Assembly: GCA_019637225.1 (NCBI GenBank)
Contig: JAHBWC010000001.1
Coordinates: 62,001-126,000 of the forward strand
DNA length: 64,000 nt
Source: Labilithrix sp.
Lineage (GTDB): Bacteria > Myxococcota_A > Polyangia > Polyangiales > Polyangiaceae
Reading direction: 5' to 3'
Positions 1 through 7,715 of this stretch are shown one piece after another. Positions within the stretch are counted from its first letter, which is position 1. Each line of letters begins with the position of its first letter. The notes below the pieces were generated by a model. The model did not search any database. It had not been told where the DNA came from and saw only the letters and a list, made by a program, of their open reading frames with translations. A program made the position numbers and the translations under genes.

Positions 1-477
1 AAGTTCCTCGTAACGAGCAACGAGCTCTCCTTCATGGTCGGGGCGAATCCCGTGACCGTGTTCCTCGTTGGCCACGTCGATGAGGCAACGTCGAACAACC
101 GCTACTTCCTCAACTCGGCGGGTGGCCCAGCGTTCTGCATCTACGCCAGTAGTGCGACGGGATGGGGACAGTACGCGACGGGCTTCGTCGTGACGAGTCG
201 GTCCGCACAGGTTCCGTCCGTCGTGTGCGCCGTATTCAACGGGAGCGCCTCGATCCTCTACGCGAACTCCAAGACGAGCGTGTCGACGGCGGCCGTCGGC
301 GCCCACAACCTGATCACGGGTCTCTTCCTCGGGAACTGGACCGTTCCCGACGTCTTCTCGAGCGCGGCCGGACCGATCCTCCGATGTCTGGTCTACGCCG
401 GCGCGCTCTCTCAGGGCGACATTGAGGCGGGACTCGAAGGCTTGGGCGCGCTCTACGGGATCACGATCGCGCCGTAG
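1..477 (+). CDS. Phage tail protein, LamG-like C-terminus (5' truncated)
   Basis: The frame is open from base 1 through the first in-frame ATG at 34, so the gene most likely begins before the window. The visible 158 residues are rich in alternating hydrophobic strands and end in a pattern (YAGALSQGDIEAGLEGLGALYG) split by a short helix that is typical of concanavalin/LamG-fold domains at the tips of phage tail fibres or on virion surfaces; this is a fold-level resemblance, not a named family. It is followed by the lysis genes in the same direction, which is the usual order at the end of a prophage late operon. Likely role: receptor binding or virion decoration. Confidence 0.55.
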   Translation, partial: KFLVTSNELSFMVGANPVTVFLVGHVDEATSNNRYFLNSAGGPAFCIYASSATGWGQYATGFVVTSRSAQVPSVVCAVFNGSASILYANSKTSVSTAAVGAHNLITGLFLGNWTVPDVFSSAAGPILRCLVYAGALSQGDIEAGLEGLGALYGITIAP

Positions 478-639
478 GCGAAGCGGTCCCGACAGCGCCG
501 ACGCGCCACCGCTGAGCCTCGCGCTCATGCGGCGAGGTCGCGCGCCAACTCGCTGACCGCCTCGAGCGGTCGCGAACGCAACTCGCGCGGACGTGCCGCG
601 CCAGCGCCGTCGTGTGCGGCGAGACGAAGGAGAAGCATC

Positions 640-1056
640 ATGAAGTTCAGTCCCTGGCAACTCGTCGCCGTGCTCGCGATCCTGTTCGCGGCGATCATCC
701 TCGCCCACGTCTTCACGCCGGGCGCGGCCGCAACGATCGTGTCGATGGCGACGACCGTGTTCGCCGCGCTCTTCGTGCATCGAGACGGCGGCGGGCCTCC
801 TCCTCCGGCGGGTCCTGGCGGTCCGGCGCTCAAGGTGCTGAACGGCGGACTCGCCGCCGTTGCTCTCGCCGCCGTTCTCGTGGGATGCGGTCCGTCGTTC
901 TCGGAGATCGAAACCGCGATCGCCGGTGATGCCGTCTCCGAGAAGCTCGCGAAGTGTCGTGACGAGGCGCGCACCGCTTACTACGCCGAGAAGAAGTCGA
1001 AGGACGATGCGCTCGCCCGCTACGAGTCGTGCAAGCAGCGCGAGGGGCTCCAGTGA
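640..1056 (+). CDS. Small membrane protein/lipoprotein of phage lysis module
   Basis: 138 residues with a clear AAGGAG ribosome-binding site 7 bases before the ATG. Residues 5-25 and 30-46 form two hydrophobic segments, as in a holin. A Pro/Gly-rich linker follows, then a second hydrophobic stretch (about 68-82) ending in a lipobox-like LVGC. The C-terminal 50 residues are charged and helical. An in-frame GTG at 838 would produce exactly the lipoprotein part, reminiscent of an outer-membrane spanin nested in a larger frame, but no good ribosome-binding site precedes it. The stop overlaps the next start (GTGA), so the gene is translationally coupled to the lysis genes downstream. Holin or spanin function is inference from position and topology. 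Confidence 0.6.
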   Translation: MKFSPWQLVAVLAILFAAIILAHVFTPGAAATIVSMATTVFAALFVHRDGGGPPPPAGPGGPALKVLNGGLAAVALAAVLVGCGPSFSEIETAIAGDAVSEKLAKCRDEARTAYYAEKKSKDDALARYESCKQREGLQ

Positions 1057-1256
1057 GCACCGCCGAGTCGTTCTTGCTCGAGACGGGGAAGTTCCTGCTC
1101 GCGAACCACGACATCGTCGAGGACGTCGCTCGCGCGCTCGCCGCAGGGACGCCCAAGGAAGCGATTCGGGCCGCCATTCGCGGCGCGATGATCAAGGTCA
1201 GCGACGACGCGCTCCGCGAAGAGCTCGAAGCCGCGGAGGGGAGGAAGACGTCGTGA
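1053..1256 (+). CDS. Small conserved phage lysis-cluster protein, unknown function
   Basis: 67 residues from a GTG whose last two bases start the TGA of the preceding gene; the longer reading from 1029 would overlap the upstream gene and is less likely. It is mostly helical and charged (AEDVARALAAGTPKEA-like pattern), with no signal peptide or membrane segment. The stop overlaps the GTG of the endolysin gene (GTGA), and a GGAGG-rich stretch just before its end serves the next gene. No family recognised; the context suggests a helper of lysis or an unrelated morphogenesis factor. Confidence 0.6.
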   Translation: MSTAESFLLETGKFLLANHDIVEDVARALAAGTPKEAIRAAIRGAMIKVSDDALREELEAAEGRKTS

Positions 1257-2080
1257 GGGCCGAGCCGGCGAGGGTCGGCGCGCGCGGCGTCGACTCGTAC
1301 CCGTACTCGCTTGGAGGGACGGCCGCCCAGGCGCGCCGTCTCAAGTCATCCGGGATCGACTTCGTCGTCCTGTATCTCGGCGTCACGTCGCCGGCGACGC
1401 TGCGGCACGTCCTCGACGCCGGCCTCGCGTTCATGCCCGTGACGCTCGCGGGCCGGTACGACGGCCCGGCCGCCGTCGCGCAGTGCAAGGCGCTCTCTCT
1501 GCCGGCGGGCTGCACCGTGTGGCTCGACCTCGAAGGGATGACGGCGTATCGAACGCCGGCCACCGAGCTCATCGCGAAGATCAACGCGTGGGCCGACGCC
1601 GTTGCGAACGCGGGCTATCAGCCGGGGCTCTACATCGGCTCGCCGCAGCCGTTGACCGGCAAGGAGCTCTACGCTTTGAAGGTCGTGCGCTACTGGAAGG
1701 CGCCGGCACGCGTCGTCGATCGCTTCGGCGAGCTCGGCGAACCGAACTGCGGCTACTGCATGTACCAGCTCTGGCCGGAGATCCACTGGCCGAGCAACGA
1801 TGACCCGAACCGCGTCTGGGTCGACGTCGACTTCATTCAGCAGGACTACAAGGGGCGTGTTCCCTCGTGGGTCGTCGCGTCGCCCGACGGCATCGACCTG
1901 AGCACCGTGCGCGGCGTGCAGACACGACTGAAAGAGCTCGGCTTCGATCCTGGGTCAATCGACGGAGTCGTTGGCCCGAAGACGCGAGCCGCGCTCGTTG
2001 CATTCCAAGAGTCGCGAGGACTCACGCCCGACGGCGTCGTCGGTCCGAAGACGCAAGAGGCGCTCGCCATCCCTTCCTGA
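1253..2080 (+). CDS. Phage endolysin: DUF1906-type glycoside-hydrolase-like domain + peptidoglycan-binding domain
   Basis: 275 residues. The start is the GTG at 1253, which overlaps the previous stop and has a GGAGGGGAGG ribosome-binding site; the longer open frame upstream lies over other genes. Residues 12-205 match the Rv2525c-like/DUF1906 TIM-barrel family: Asp14 in GVDSYPYS, strand IDFVVLYLG, acidic pair Asp92/Glu94 in VWLDLEG, and a late WVDVDF. Residues 216-270 are a PG_binding_1 repeat (GVQTRLKELGFDPGSIDG, then a GPKT motif). Role: degradation of the host wall at the end of the lytic cycle. It is the last gene before a strong terminator. Whether the catalytic domain is a muramidase or another hydrolase cannot be told from sequence. 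Confidence 0.8.
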   Translation: MRAEPARVGARGVDSYPYSLGGTAAQARRLKSSGIDFVVLYLGVTSPATLRHVLDAGLAFMPVTLAGRYDGPAAVAQCKALSLPAGCTVWLDLEGMTAYRTPATELIAKINAWADAVANAGYQPGLYIGSPQPLTGKELYALKVVRYWKAPARVVDRFGELGEPNCGYCMYQLWPEIHWPSNDDPNRVWVDVDFIQQDYKGRVPSWVVASPDGIDLSTVRGVQTRLKELGFDPGSIDGVVGPKTRAALVAFQESRGLTPDGVVGPKTQEALAIPS

Positions 2081-2117
2081 GAAAGTCGTCGGGGACGTTC
2101 CCCCGAGGCGAAGAACG

Positions 2118-2129
2118 AACACGGCTGAA
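2118..2129 (+). repeat. 12-bp direct repeat shared with 51550-51561 (possible att core)
   Basis: The string AACACGGCTGAA occurs here, just after the lysis genes, and again in the same orientation inside the 3' end of the integrase gene. Those are the positions where the right end of one prophage and the left end of another would carry an attachment core. Twelve bases is short, so chance is not excluded. Confidence 0.3.
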
Positions 2130-2168
2130 GGCCACCGAGCGCTAGCTCGGTGGCCTTCAGCTTTTTTT
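2124..2168 (+). terminator. Strong intrinsic terminator after lysis genes
   Basis: A perfect 17-bp stem (2124-2140 paired with 2145-2161) with a GCTA tetraloop is followed directly by seven T. It ends the rightward phage late transcript. The stop codon of the convergent gene at 2157 lies within the right arm and the A-run supplies its last codons, so the hairpin may act in both directions. Confidence 0.9.
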
Positions 2169-2510
2169 CGTTGGCGCTTTCAGCTCCAGCCACACGGATC
2201 GGCAAGATTCGCAGACGTGCTTCGAGCCGCCCGGGAAGACCGCAGCCGTATACGTCCTCGGTCGATCGCAGCACTCGCGCCACATCTGGGGGTGTACCGC
2301 GTAGTCGTGCTCATGCGGCGGGACGCGAAGCAGTCTGGCCCATTCGACGATCATCTCGTGGCCCCATCGGTCGGGCACGCGACCATCGCGGATGGCTGTG
2401 TAGTAGCGACGCGCCTCCGACGCATGACTGTTCAGGCCGCGGCGCACGAGCTCGCGGCCTACGCGTACGGTCAGGTCGAGTCTAGCCTGTCGGTCCGAGG
2501 CCAAGCTCAT
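2157..2510 (-). CDS. Hypothetical protein with a CxxC pair
   Basis: 117 residues, no signal peptide. The first 70 residues look helical (RVGRELVRRGLNSHASEARRY is a split HTH-like stretch), and the last 45 carry ECC and CESC, which could hold a zinc ion. It converges on the phage lysis operon and shares its terminator hairpin. No family recognised. Frame length, composition and the paired cysteines support a real gene, but the start (ATG at 2510) is not backed by a clear ribosome-binding site. Confidence 0.5.
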   Translation of the reverse strand: MSLASDRQARLDLTVRVGRELVRRGLNSHASEARRYYTAIRDGRVPDRWGHEMIVEWARLLRVPPHEHDYAVHPQMWRECCDRPRTYTAAVFPGGSKHVCESCRSVWLELKAPTKKS

Positions 2511-2581
2511 TCCGCCGATGCGTATGTCGTGCCGGTCGTCGAACGTCTCGGCTCGCCGGTAGAACGGACCGGCGGGAAACC

Positions 2582-2932
2582 TTACCGCTGCGCTCGTGAC
2601 ACCCTCGTCCGGACGTCGACGAGGGGGATGACGTCCGCGATCGCGGTTTCGGACCTGCTCGGTAGCCGGTGCTGCCTAAGTGCCGGTGAGACGGTGCCGG
2701 CCACGCGAAAGCCCACGAGTCGTCGGAGCTCATCACATGCACGCGCATCCCGACACGACACCTCCACGATGCCCTCCGATGCGTTGCTCAGAACGACGGC
2801 GAGTTCTCGACCGTCAGCGGCAACGACGGCGTAAACGAAGCTCGTTCCCGGTAGTAGGTCGAGCCCGCGCCGATACATCTCGCGCACAGCTTCGGCCGGA
2901 AGCAACGAGTTCTCCTTGCGCGTTGACGTCAT
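2582..2932 (-). CDS. Hypothetical protein, divergent from XRE regulator
   Basis: 116 residues, soluble, with a compact alpha/beta pattern (SFVYAVVAADGRELAVVLSN) and two cysteines. It is transcribed away from the XRE-type regulator at 3016, and a consensus TATAAT lies about 37 bases before its ATG on the minus strand. That is the usual geometry of a gene controlled by a neighbouring repressor. No homologous family recognised. Confidence 0.5.
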   Translation of the reverse strand: MTSTRKENSLLPAEAVREMYRRGLDLLPGTSFVYAVVAADGRELAVVLSNASEGIVEVSCRDARACDELRRLVGFRVAGTVSPALRQHRLPSRSETAIADVIPLVDVRTRVSRAQR

Positions 2933-2963
2933 CGCCGATGCCCCCGGTGCGACCTCGAAATAT

Positions 2964-2996
2964 GAGCTATTATAGTAGCCTGGTTTAGAGTAGCTC
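2964..2996 (-). promoter_or_regulatory. Divergent promoter/operator region between 2582 gene and XRE gene
   Basis: The minus strand carries a perfect -10 hexamer TATAAT at 2974-2969, pointing to the gene ending at 2582. The plus strand reads TATTAT at 2968-2973 toward the regulator. The AT-rich spot sits between the inverted hexamers GAGCTA (2964-2969) and TAGCTC (2991-2996), a plausible operator. No good -35 box was found on either strand. Confidence 0.4.
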
Positions 2997-3015
2997 GTCT
3001 TGCGACTGTCGCCCG

Positions 3016-3330
3016 GTGGATTTCGCGCGATTCCGCGCCGCTGTCGGCGTCAATCTGAAGCGGGCTCGTTGGCTCGCCGGCCTGACGCAGGAACAGGTCG
3101 AGGGCGTGACGTTGCGCCACTACCAGGAGATCGAGCGCGGTCGGGAGAACCCGACGCTCGAGACTCTCTTCGGCCTGGCGAACCAATTCGGGGTCACGGT
3201 CGCCGATCTGGTCAACGTCCCTAGCGCGCGTGCGAGCAAGGTGCTGCTCATCGAACGAAGCGCGACGGCACCCAAGGTCGGACGAAAGCCGAGGCAGGCC
3301 GTCTCCCGAACGAACCGAGCTCGAACGTGA
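3016..3330 (+). CDS. XRE-family transcriptional regulator
   Basis: 104 residues from a GTG start. Residues 5-64 form a Cro/C1-type helix-turn-helix: the recognition region includes AGLTQEQVEGVTLRHYQEIERG followed by NPTLETLFGLANQFGVTVADLV (split here only for description), the standard XRE signature. The C-terminal 35 residues are basic and probably disordered. It is divergent from the unknown gene at 2582, with an operator-like inverted repeat between them. It probably represses one or both. It could belong to the prophage ending at 2.1 kb or to the host island. Confidence 0.8.
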   Translation: MDFARFRAAVGVNLKRARWLAGLTQEQVEGVTLRHYQEIERGRENPTLETLFGLANQFGVTVADLVNVPSARASKVLLIERSATAPKVGRKPRQAVSRTNRART

Positions 3331-3445
3331 GATGCTCGTGTCGTGCGCGCTCGCGCTCGAGCGGCCGCGAGGGCAACGAGCCATCCATCTGTCGGTGGAG
3401 ATCTGGGGAGCGCGGGGTCGGACGTCGTTCTTCTGCATCGCTCTA

Positions 3446-4765
3446 CTAGAGGAGCGTCCCTCGAAGAATCACCTGGGCGACGTTGAAGTAGATCACCAGC
3501 CCCGACACATCGACGAGCGTCGCGACAAACGGAGCCGATGCGCTTGCAGGATCGAAGCCAAGCCGACGAATCACGAACGGCAGCATCGAGCCCGAGATCG
3601 TCCCCCAGGTAACGACACCGACGAGGCTCAATGCGACGGTCGCGGCGACTCGAACGTAGTGGGGCCCGTAGGTATGGAAGAGGGCTTGCCAAGCGACGAT
3701 GCGCACGAGGCCGAGGGTCCCAAGGATGCTTCCGAGCATGAATCCGGCGGCGAGTTCGCGCCGAACGATCCGCCACCAATCGCGCAAGGCGATCTCTCCG
3801 AGCGCCATCGCCCGGATGATGAGCGTCGTGGCCTGGGAGCCAGAGTTTCCTCCGCTCGAGATGATCAACGGGACGAAGAGCGCCAGGACGACCGCGCGAG
3901 CGATCTCTTCCTCGTAAGACGACATCGCGCTCGCCGTCAGCATCTCGCCTATAAAGAGCGCAGAGAGCCAGCCTGCTCGTTTCTTGACCATCGCCAGGAG
4001 CCCGGTCTGGAGGTACGGCGTGTCGAGTGCCTCCATGCCGCCGAGCTTCTGAATATCTTCCGTGGCCTCCTGCTGAACGACGTCGACGATGTCGTCCACG
4101 GTGACGATCCCTTTCATCCTCCCTTCGGCATCGACGACCGGGATCGCGTTCAGGTCGTGACGTGCGATGAGCTTGGCGACCGCTTCCTGATCCATATCCT
4201 CGGGGACAGTGATGACATCTTCGCGCATGACCTCCGAGAGGCGTCGATCGCTCGGCGACGCAAAGAGATCCCGAAACGACACCACGCCTCGAAGGTGCTG
4301 CTCAACGGTGTCGATGACATAGGCGTAGTAGATCGTCTCGACGTGCTCCTGCGCCTGCCGTCGCAAGTAGCGAATGGCTTCGTCTACGGTCATCTCCGGC
4401 CGGAGTCGTACGAACCGTGGGCTCATGAGGCCGCCGGCAGCGTCCTCGGCATAGGCGAGAAGGGCGGCGACCTCCGTGCGGGTGTGCTCGTCGAGGAGTC
4501 CCAGCAACTCCTTTCTCCCGACAGGCGAGCTCTCCTGCAGAACGTCGGCGGCGTCGTCCGGAGCGAGAAGGCGGATCCAGAGACGACGTTCCGTCGCAGG
4601 CATTTCGTGAAGGATTTGCGCCTGATCTTCTGCGCTGAGGCCGAGGAAGAAGTCGTCCGCGTCTCCTCGATGAAGGCTCTCGAAACCCACGAGCCGCTCG
4701 TCCGGAGTAAGGGCGGCCCAGATCTCACGGAGCTCGTCGACGGTAAGCGTCTCATCAGGCGCCAT
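3446..4765 (-). CDS. mgtE: Magnesium transporter MgtE
   Basis: 439 residues, close to the usual 450. Residues about 10-130 are the superhelical MgtE N domain (LTPDERLVGFESL, LLAPDDAADVLQ), 135-255 hold two CBS domains with MSPRFVRLRPEMTVDEAI and AIPVVDAEGRMKGIVTVDD, and 270-439 contain five membrane helices including the conserved SSGGNSGSQATT pore motif. Role: gated Mg2+ (possibly Co2+) uptake across the inner membrane, closed when Mg2+ binds the cytosolic domains. GGGAGG precedes the ATG. It is the last gene of a three-gene leftward operon, 33 bases after the lipoprotein gene. A second, interrupted mgtE lies at 12.8-15.5 kb. Confidence 0.95.
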   Translation of the reverse strand: MAPDETLTVDELREIWAALTPDERLVGFESLHRGDADDFFLGLSAEDQAQILHEMPATERRLWIRLLAPDDAADVLQESSPVGRKELLGLLDEHTRTEVAALLAYAEDAAGGLMSPRFVRLRPEMTVDEAIRYLRRQAQEHVETIYYAYVIDTVEQHLRGVVSFRDLFASPSDRRLSEVMREDVITVPEDMDQEAVAKLIARHDLNAIPVVDAEGRMKGIVTVDDIVDVVQQEATEDIQKLGGMEALDTPYLQTGLLAMVKKRAGWLSALFIGEMLTASAMSSYEEEIARAVVLALFVPLIISSGGNSGSQATTLIIRAMALGEIALRDWWRIVRRELAAGFMLGSILGTLGLVRIVAWQALFHTYGPHYVRVAATVALSLVGVVTWGTISGSMLPFVIRRLGFDPASASAPFVATLVDVSGLVIYFNVAQVILRGTLL

Positions 4766-4798
4766 GGAATCGCCTCCCGACGGGATTTGGGTGACCGG

Positions 4799-6262
4799 TC
4801 AGTCGTCGCATGGTCCGCGCGTCACGGGCGTCTGAACGGCCACGGGGCCGCTGTCGTCGCGGCCGCCCTCGGGCGGCGCGGTCGACGCGTGCGGTGGTGC
4901 GGGTGCCGTTCGATCGCTCAGCACGCACGAAGCGACGTCGAAGAGCAGAAACTCGAGCGCCCTCTCCTCTGGCGTCATCTCTTGCAGCGCACACCCCATG
5001 GGCCATGGAGGGCCTGGCACATCCGAGGCGGATGCGTGCAGGGCCGTATACGCGACGCGTCCGCAATGCTGGTCCTCTGGCGCGTCACTCGGCATGTTCG
5101 CAGAGAGGAGCGCTACGCCGGCCTGGCCGATCGCGTTCGCGTTCTCGAACGTGACCCACGGAATGGCTCTCGTCTGGTCGACGGCGTCGACGGTGTGGTG
5201 GGCGCTCTTCATTGACAGGTGACCGGTCGAATCGACGGCGTCGACGGCCTTGTCCTCGAGCCAGAAGCGCATTGCCTTCCCCTTCGGGAGCGAGAGGTCG
5301 ATGGTTCCGTCAAGATCGGCGGGTGGATCGACGCGGTCATTCCACGTCGCGAACGAAGCGAATGGACTCGGCGGTGCACCTTGTGTGCTCCACCAGTAAC
5401 GATGCCAATGTGACGCCAGCACACGGCCCCCCGAGCTCGTGAACGCCTTCATCGCAGCGAGGGCGGCTGGCGGCTTCTTCGCAGGGAAGGGTTCCCCTTC
5501 GCAGGAGAGGAGCACGAGATCGTAGAGCGAGAGCCTCGCCGGGTCGCTCCAAAGCGCTTCTGCGTCGGTGAGTGTCTGGCCGCCGTGCGCCGTGTCGAAG
5601 GCGGTAGTGCGCTCCGTCCCGGAGCCCGCGTAGAGATGAATGCGCCCAGGCCCTGCCTCCGTCGTGAACTCGCTGTCGTCGAGTCCGACCTTCCGGAGCC
5701 AGCACTCCATCGTATCTTCGCCCCCCGTCGCCAGCGCGATCCGTGGGATGTCACCCTCGCAGTGATTGCGAGGCAGCCGAATGTCCGTCAGAGGAGTAAC
5801 CGCGCAGCCAATGATCTTTGGAACAACGAGTTGGCGGCGCCACTTGCCGACCTGGACGACGAGCGGGATGTCCTCCCCCGCCGGGACGTCCTTCAACACG
5901 AAGCGCCCGTGAGCATTGGTGATCGTCGCGACCAGAGGATCGCCGCTCACACTGCCGCAACGATCGCAGGACGGCCCAGAGACAATCGGGGAGGTCGGCG
6001 CGTTCGGTATGTAGACGATCGCGTTGTACACGGGATACCTCCCGGAGGGATCCTTCACGGAACCGCTCAGCGTCGTGACTGCGTCGGGACAGAAGACCTG
6101 CTGCTTGCAGAGGTTGACGCAGTTCGGGTCATCCGCGGCGTCTGACACGGGACCGAAGCCTGGCGTACCGGCATCCGAGCCAGCCCCGGCGTCGTCCTTT
6201 TCGCAAGCGAAGGCGAGGAGAGGAAGAACCAACAAGCTCGCGATGGCTCCGGTGATGCGCAT
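4799..6262 (-). CDS. Lipoprotein with carboxypeptidase-regulatory-like domain
   Basis: 487 residues with a lipoprotein signal (hydrophobic run ending LLAFAC, Cys20). Residues about 60-150 resemble a CarboxypepD_reg beta-sandwich (NAIVYIPNAP, HGRFVLKDVPAG). Residues 200-430 look like a flavodoxin/type-1-amidotransferase-like domain (YDLVLLSCEG, GGRVLASHWH), with conserved cysteines (CDRCG, MECWL). Families of this build are common in large myxobacterial genomes and have no assigned reaction. GGGAGCAG precedes the ATG. It is 13 bases after the Cys-rich gene and followed by mgtE. A paralogue lies at 10659 and is likewise followed by an mgtE, so the pairing was duplicated. Confidence 0.8.
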   Translation of the reverse strand: MRITGAIASLLVLPLLAFACEKDDAGAGSDAGTPGFGPVSDAADDPNCVNLCKQQVFCPDAVTTLSGSVKDPSGRYPVYNAIVYIPNAPTSPIVSGPSCDRCGSVSGDPLVATITNAHGRFVLKDVPAGEDIPLVVQVGKWRRQLVVPKIIGCAVTPLTDIRLPRNHCEGDIPRIALATGGEDTMECWLRKVGLDDSEFTTEAGPGRIHLYAGSGTERTTAFDTAHGGQTLTDAEALWSDPARLSLYDLVLLSCEGEPFPAKKPPAALAAMKAFTSSGGRVLASHWHRYWWSTQGAPPSPFASFATWNDRVDPPADLDGTIDLSLPKGKAMRFWLEDKAVDAVDSTGHLSMKSAHHTVDAVDQTRAIPWVTFENANAIGQAGVALLSANMPSDAPEDQHCGRVAYTALHASASDVPGPPWPMGCALQEMTPEERALEFLLFDVASCVLSDRTAPAPPHASTAPPEGGRDDSGPVAVQTPVTRGPCDD

Positions 6263-6275
6263 GATCTGCTCCCGA

Positions 6276-7394
6276 CTATCGTGATGGGCGTGTCCGACGC
6301 GTAGCTCCGCGTCCTCGTCGACGGAGCGCGAACATCAAGACCGCGCCGGCGCTCGTGATAACGGCGATCGCGGAAGCATGCGCAAGGCCAGAGGTCGTGC
6401 AGAGCCATCCGGCGCCGGCGACGTCGAGCGGGTCAACCAACTCGGGAGGAGCAATCAGCCCGCCCCCTTCTGGAAGAGGGATCAAGGTGCACATGCCCGT
6501 TCGCCAGTCGCACTCCTCTCCGACCTTGCACGGATCTGGAGAGCAGAGATCGACGCACTTCGCTTGGGCCGGATCGCCGTTGACGCTCACTTTCTTGCAG
6601 ACCCGCTTCGGAGGGCAGACCACGCCTTCGCAGTCGTCGATGCACGCCCCGCGCTCGCAGTGGGAACCCGCGGGACACCGAACACCAACGCATGCGGTCT
6701 CCACGCACGCGGGTATGGGCGCCGAGAGGTCACACGTCTCCCCTGGAGGGCAGCTCGACGCGGGATCGCACGCGCACGAAGGCAAGCATCTCCCCCCCTT
6801 GCAAATCGCCCCTTCCGGGCACGTCACCTCCGCGCACGGATCAACGCAACCGAATCCGCGACAGATCTGTCCGTGAGGACATCGCACGCCCGGATTGCAG
6901 TTCGCGACGCATGCCTTGGCGTCGTCGCACGTCAGCCCCGCCGGACAGCCGAACATCGCGCAGTCGTCCGGCTTGCACAAGCAGGTTCCGCTGTCGGGCG
7001 CGTGGGCAAAGCCCGACCCCCACGGACATCCGAAGTCATCCAGCGGGATGCACGCTGGGACGCAAGTGCTGTCGAGGCAGCCGGTCTTCTTGGGGCACGG
7101 GTCTGCGACGATCCCTGTGCAGTTGTTGTCGCGCGTCGAGTCGCACGTTTCGGGCGCTCCGGGGAAGATCGTCGGGTCGGTGTCGTCGCAATCGCAGGGC
7201 GTCCCCGACCATGGGCAGCCGCACGCCGCGAACCCGTCGTTGTCGCTGTCGGGGCAAACCGTACCCGCATCGCAGACGATCTCTGCAGCCGCGACGCGAG
7301 GAAGGTGCACGCCGACGAGAACCGCCAAGAGCAGCCCCGCGTGCGAAACGAGCTTCCAGAAGCGGACCCACTCCGTTGTGCCCGCGAGGAACAT
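6276..7394 (-). CDS. Secreted Cys-rich protein with C-terminal membrane anchor (MYXO-CTERM-like)
   Basis: 372 residues from the ATG at 7394, which has AAAGGG 7 bases upstream; the longer frame would cover regulatory boxes. A signal peptide (about 1-37, ending RVAAAEIVC) precedes a putative metal-binding stretch rich in DxDxDG-like acidic turns (DSDNDGFAACGCPW, CDCDDTDP; the Stig/MopE-like pattern of myxobacterial secreted proteins). A long series of C-x-G-x-x-C units (CPAGLTCDDAKAC and similar) follows, then a Cys, a membrane helix near the end and an Arg-rich tail (RRRGRGATRRTRPSR), as in MYXO-CTERM sorting signals. First gene of the operon with the lipoprotein and mgtE. It may bind calcium or other metals at the cell surface. 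Confidence 0.8.
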   Translation of the reverse strand: MFLAGTTEWVRFWKLVSHAGLLLAVLVGVHLPRVAAAEIVCDAGTVCPDSDNDGFAACGCPWSGTPCDCDDTDPTIFPGAPETCDSTRDNNCTGIVADPCPKKTGCLDSTCVPACIPLDDFGCPWGSGFAHAPDSGTCLCKPDDCAMFGCPAGLTCDDAKACVANCNPGVRCPHGQICRGFGCVDPCAEVTCPEGAICKGGRCLPSCACDPASSCPPGETCDLSAPIPACVETACVGVRCPAGSHCERGACIDDCEGVVCPPKRVCKKVSVNGDPAQAKCVDLCSPDPCKVGEECDWRTGMCTLIPLPEGGGLIAPPELVDPLDVAGAGWLCTTSGLAHASAIAVITSAGAVLMFALRRRGRGATRRTRPSR

Positions 7395-7456
7395 CGTGCA
7401 ACCCTTTTGCGAGATAGATACCACTCGGCTCGTCCACGGCCGTCGACGTCGCGTCA

Positions 7457-7513
7457 TGGCAATTCGCCCGCTTCCCGCAGGGCGACGACGGCTCCACTCA
7501 TGGCACTTCGCCA
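7457..7513. promoter_or_regulatory. Two palindromic boxes in divergent control region
   Basis: TGGCAATTCGCCC at 7457-7469 and TGGCACTTCGCCA at 7501-7513 are copies of a 13-bp inverted repeat found upstream of many operons in this window. They lie between the leftward mgtE operon (start 7394) and the rightward lipoprotein/OmpA operon (start 7716). I infer activator sites (upstream activating sequences) for a sigma54 enhancer-binding protein. The intergenic stretch 7395-7715 holds only these boxes and the promoters. A weaker leftward sigma54-like match is TGGTATCTATCTCGCA at 7423-7408, but it sits too close to the start codon to be sure. Confidence 0.55.
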
Positions 7514-7553
7514 TGACGGATGCGCAGGGGCCAACGCCGGAAGGCTCGAGGCC

Positions 7554-7569
7554 CGGCACGAGCGTTGCT
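7554..7569 (+). promoter_or_regulatory. Sigma54 promoter for lipoprotein/OmpA operon
   Basis: CGGCACGAGCGTTGCT matches the sigma54 consensus TGGCACG-N4-TTGCW at all positions except the first, with the required 10 bases between GG and GC. Expected transcription start is near 7580, about 135 bases before the GTG at 7716. It lies 40 bases downstream of a palindromic box. Confidence 0.65.
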
Positions 7570-7715
7570 TTTGCGCGAGCACCCGCATGTTCTCAGCCAG
7601 AGGAACGCTTCGGTGATGTGTTCGCGCCCTTTCGCTTCCGGGGCCCCATTCGGGCGCGTGACTTGGCGTCGCCTTGCAGGCCGTCGTCTCGGGTCTCGAA
7701 AGTAGGGCTCGAGCG

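Noticed and set aside
3230..5215. 661-residue open frame on the plus strand
   Set aside because: It is antisense to mgtE and the lipoprotein gene, both with clear domains; composition is the charged pattern of a high-GC shadow.
7457..7513. Reading the palindromic boxes themselves as sigma54 promoters
   Set aside because: GG and GC are only 6 bases apart in TGGCACTTCGCCA, far from the required 10.
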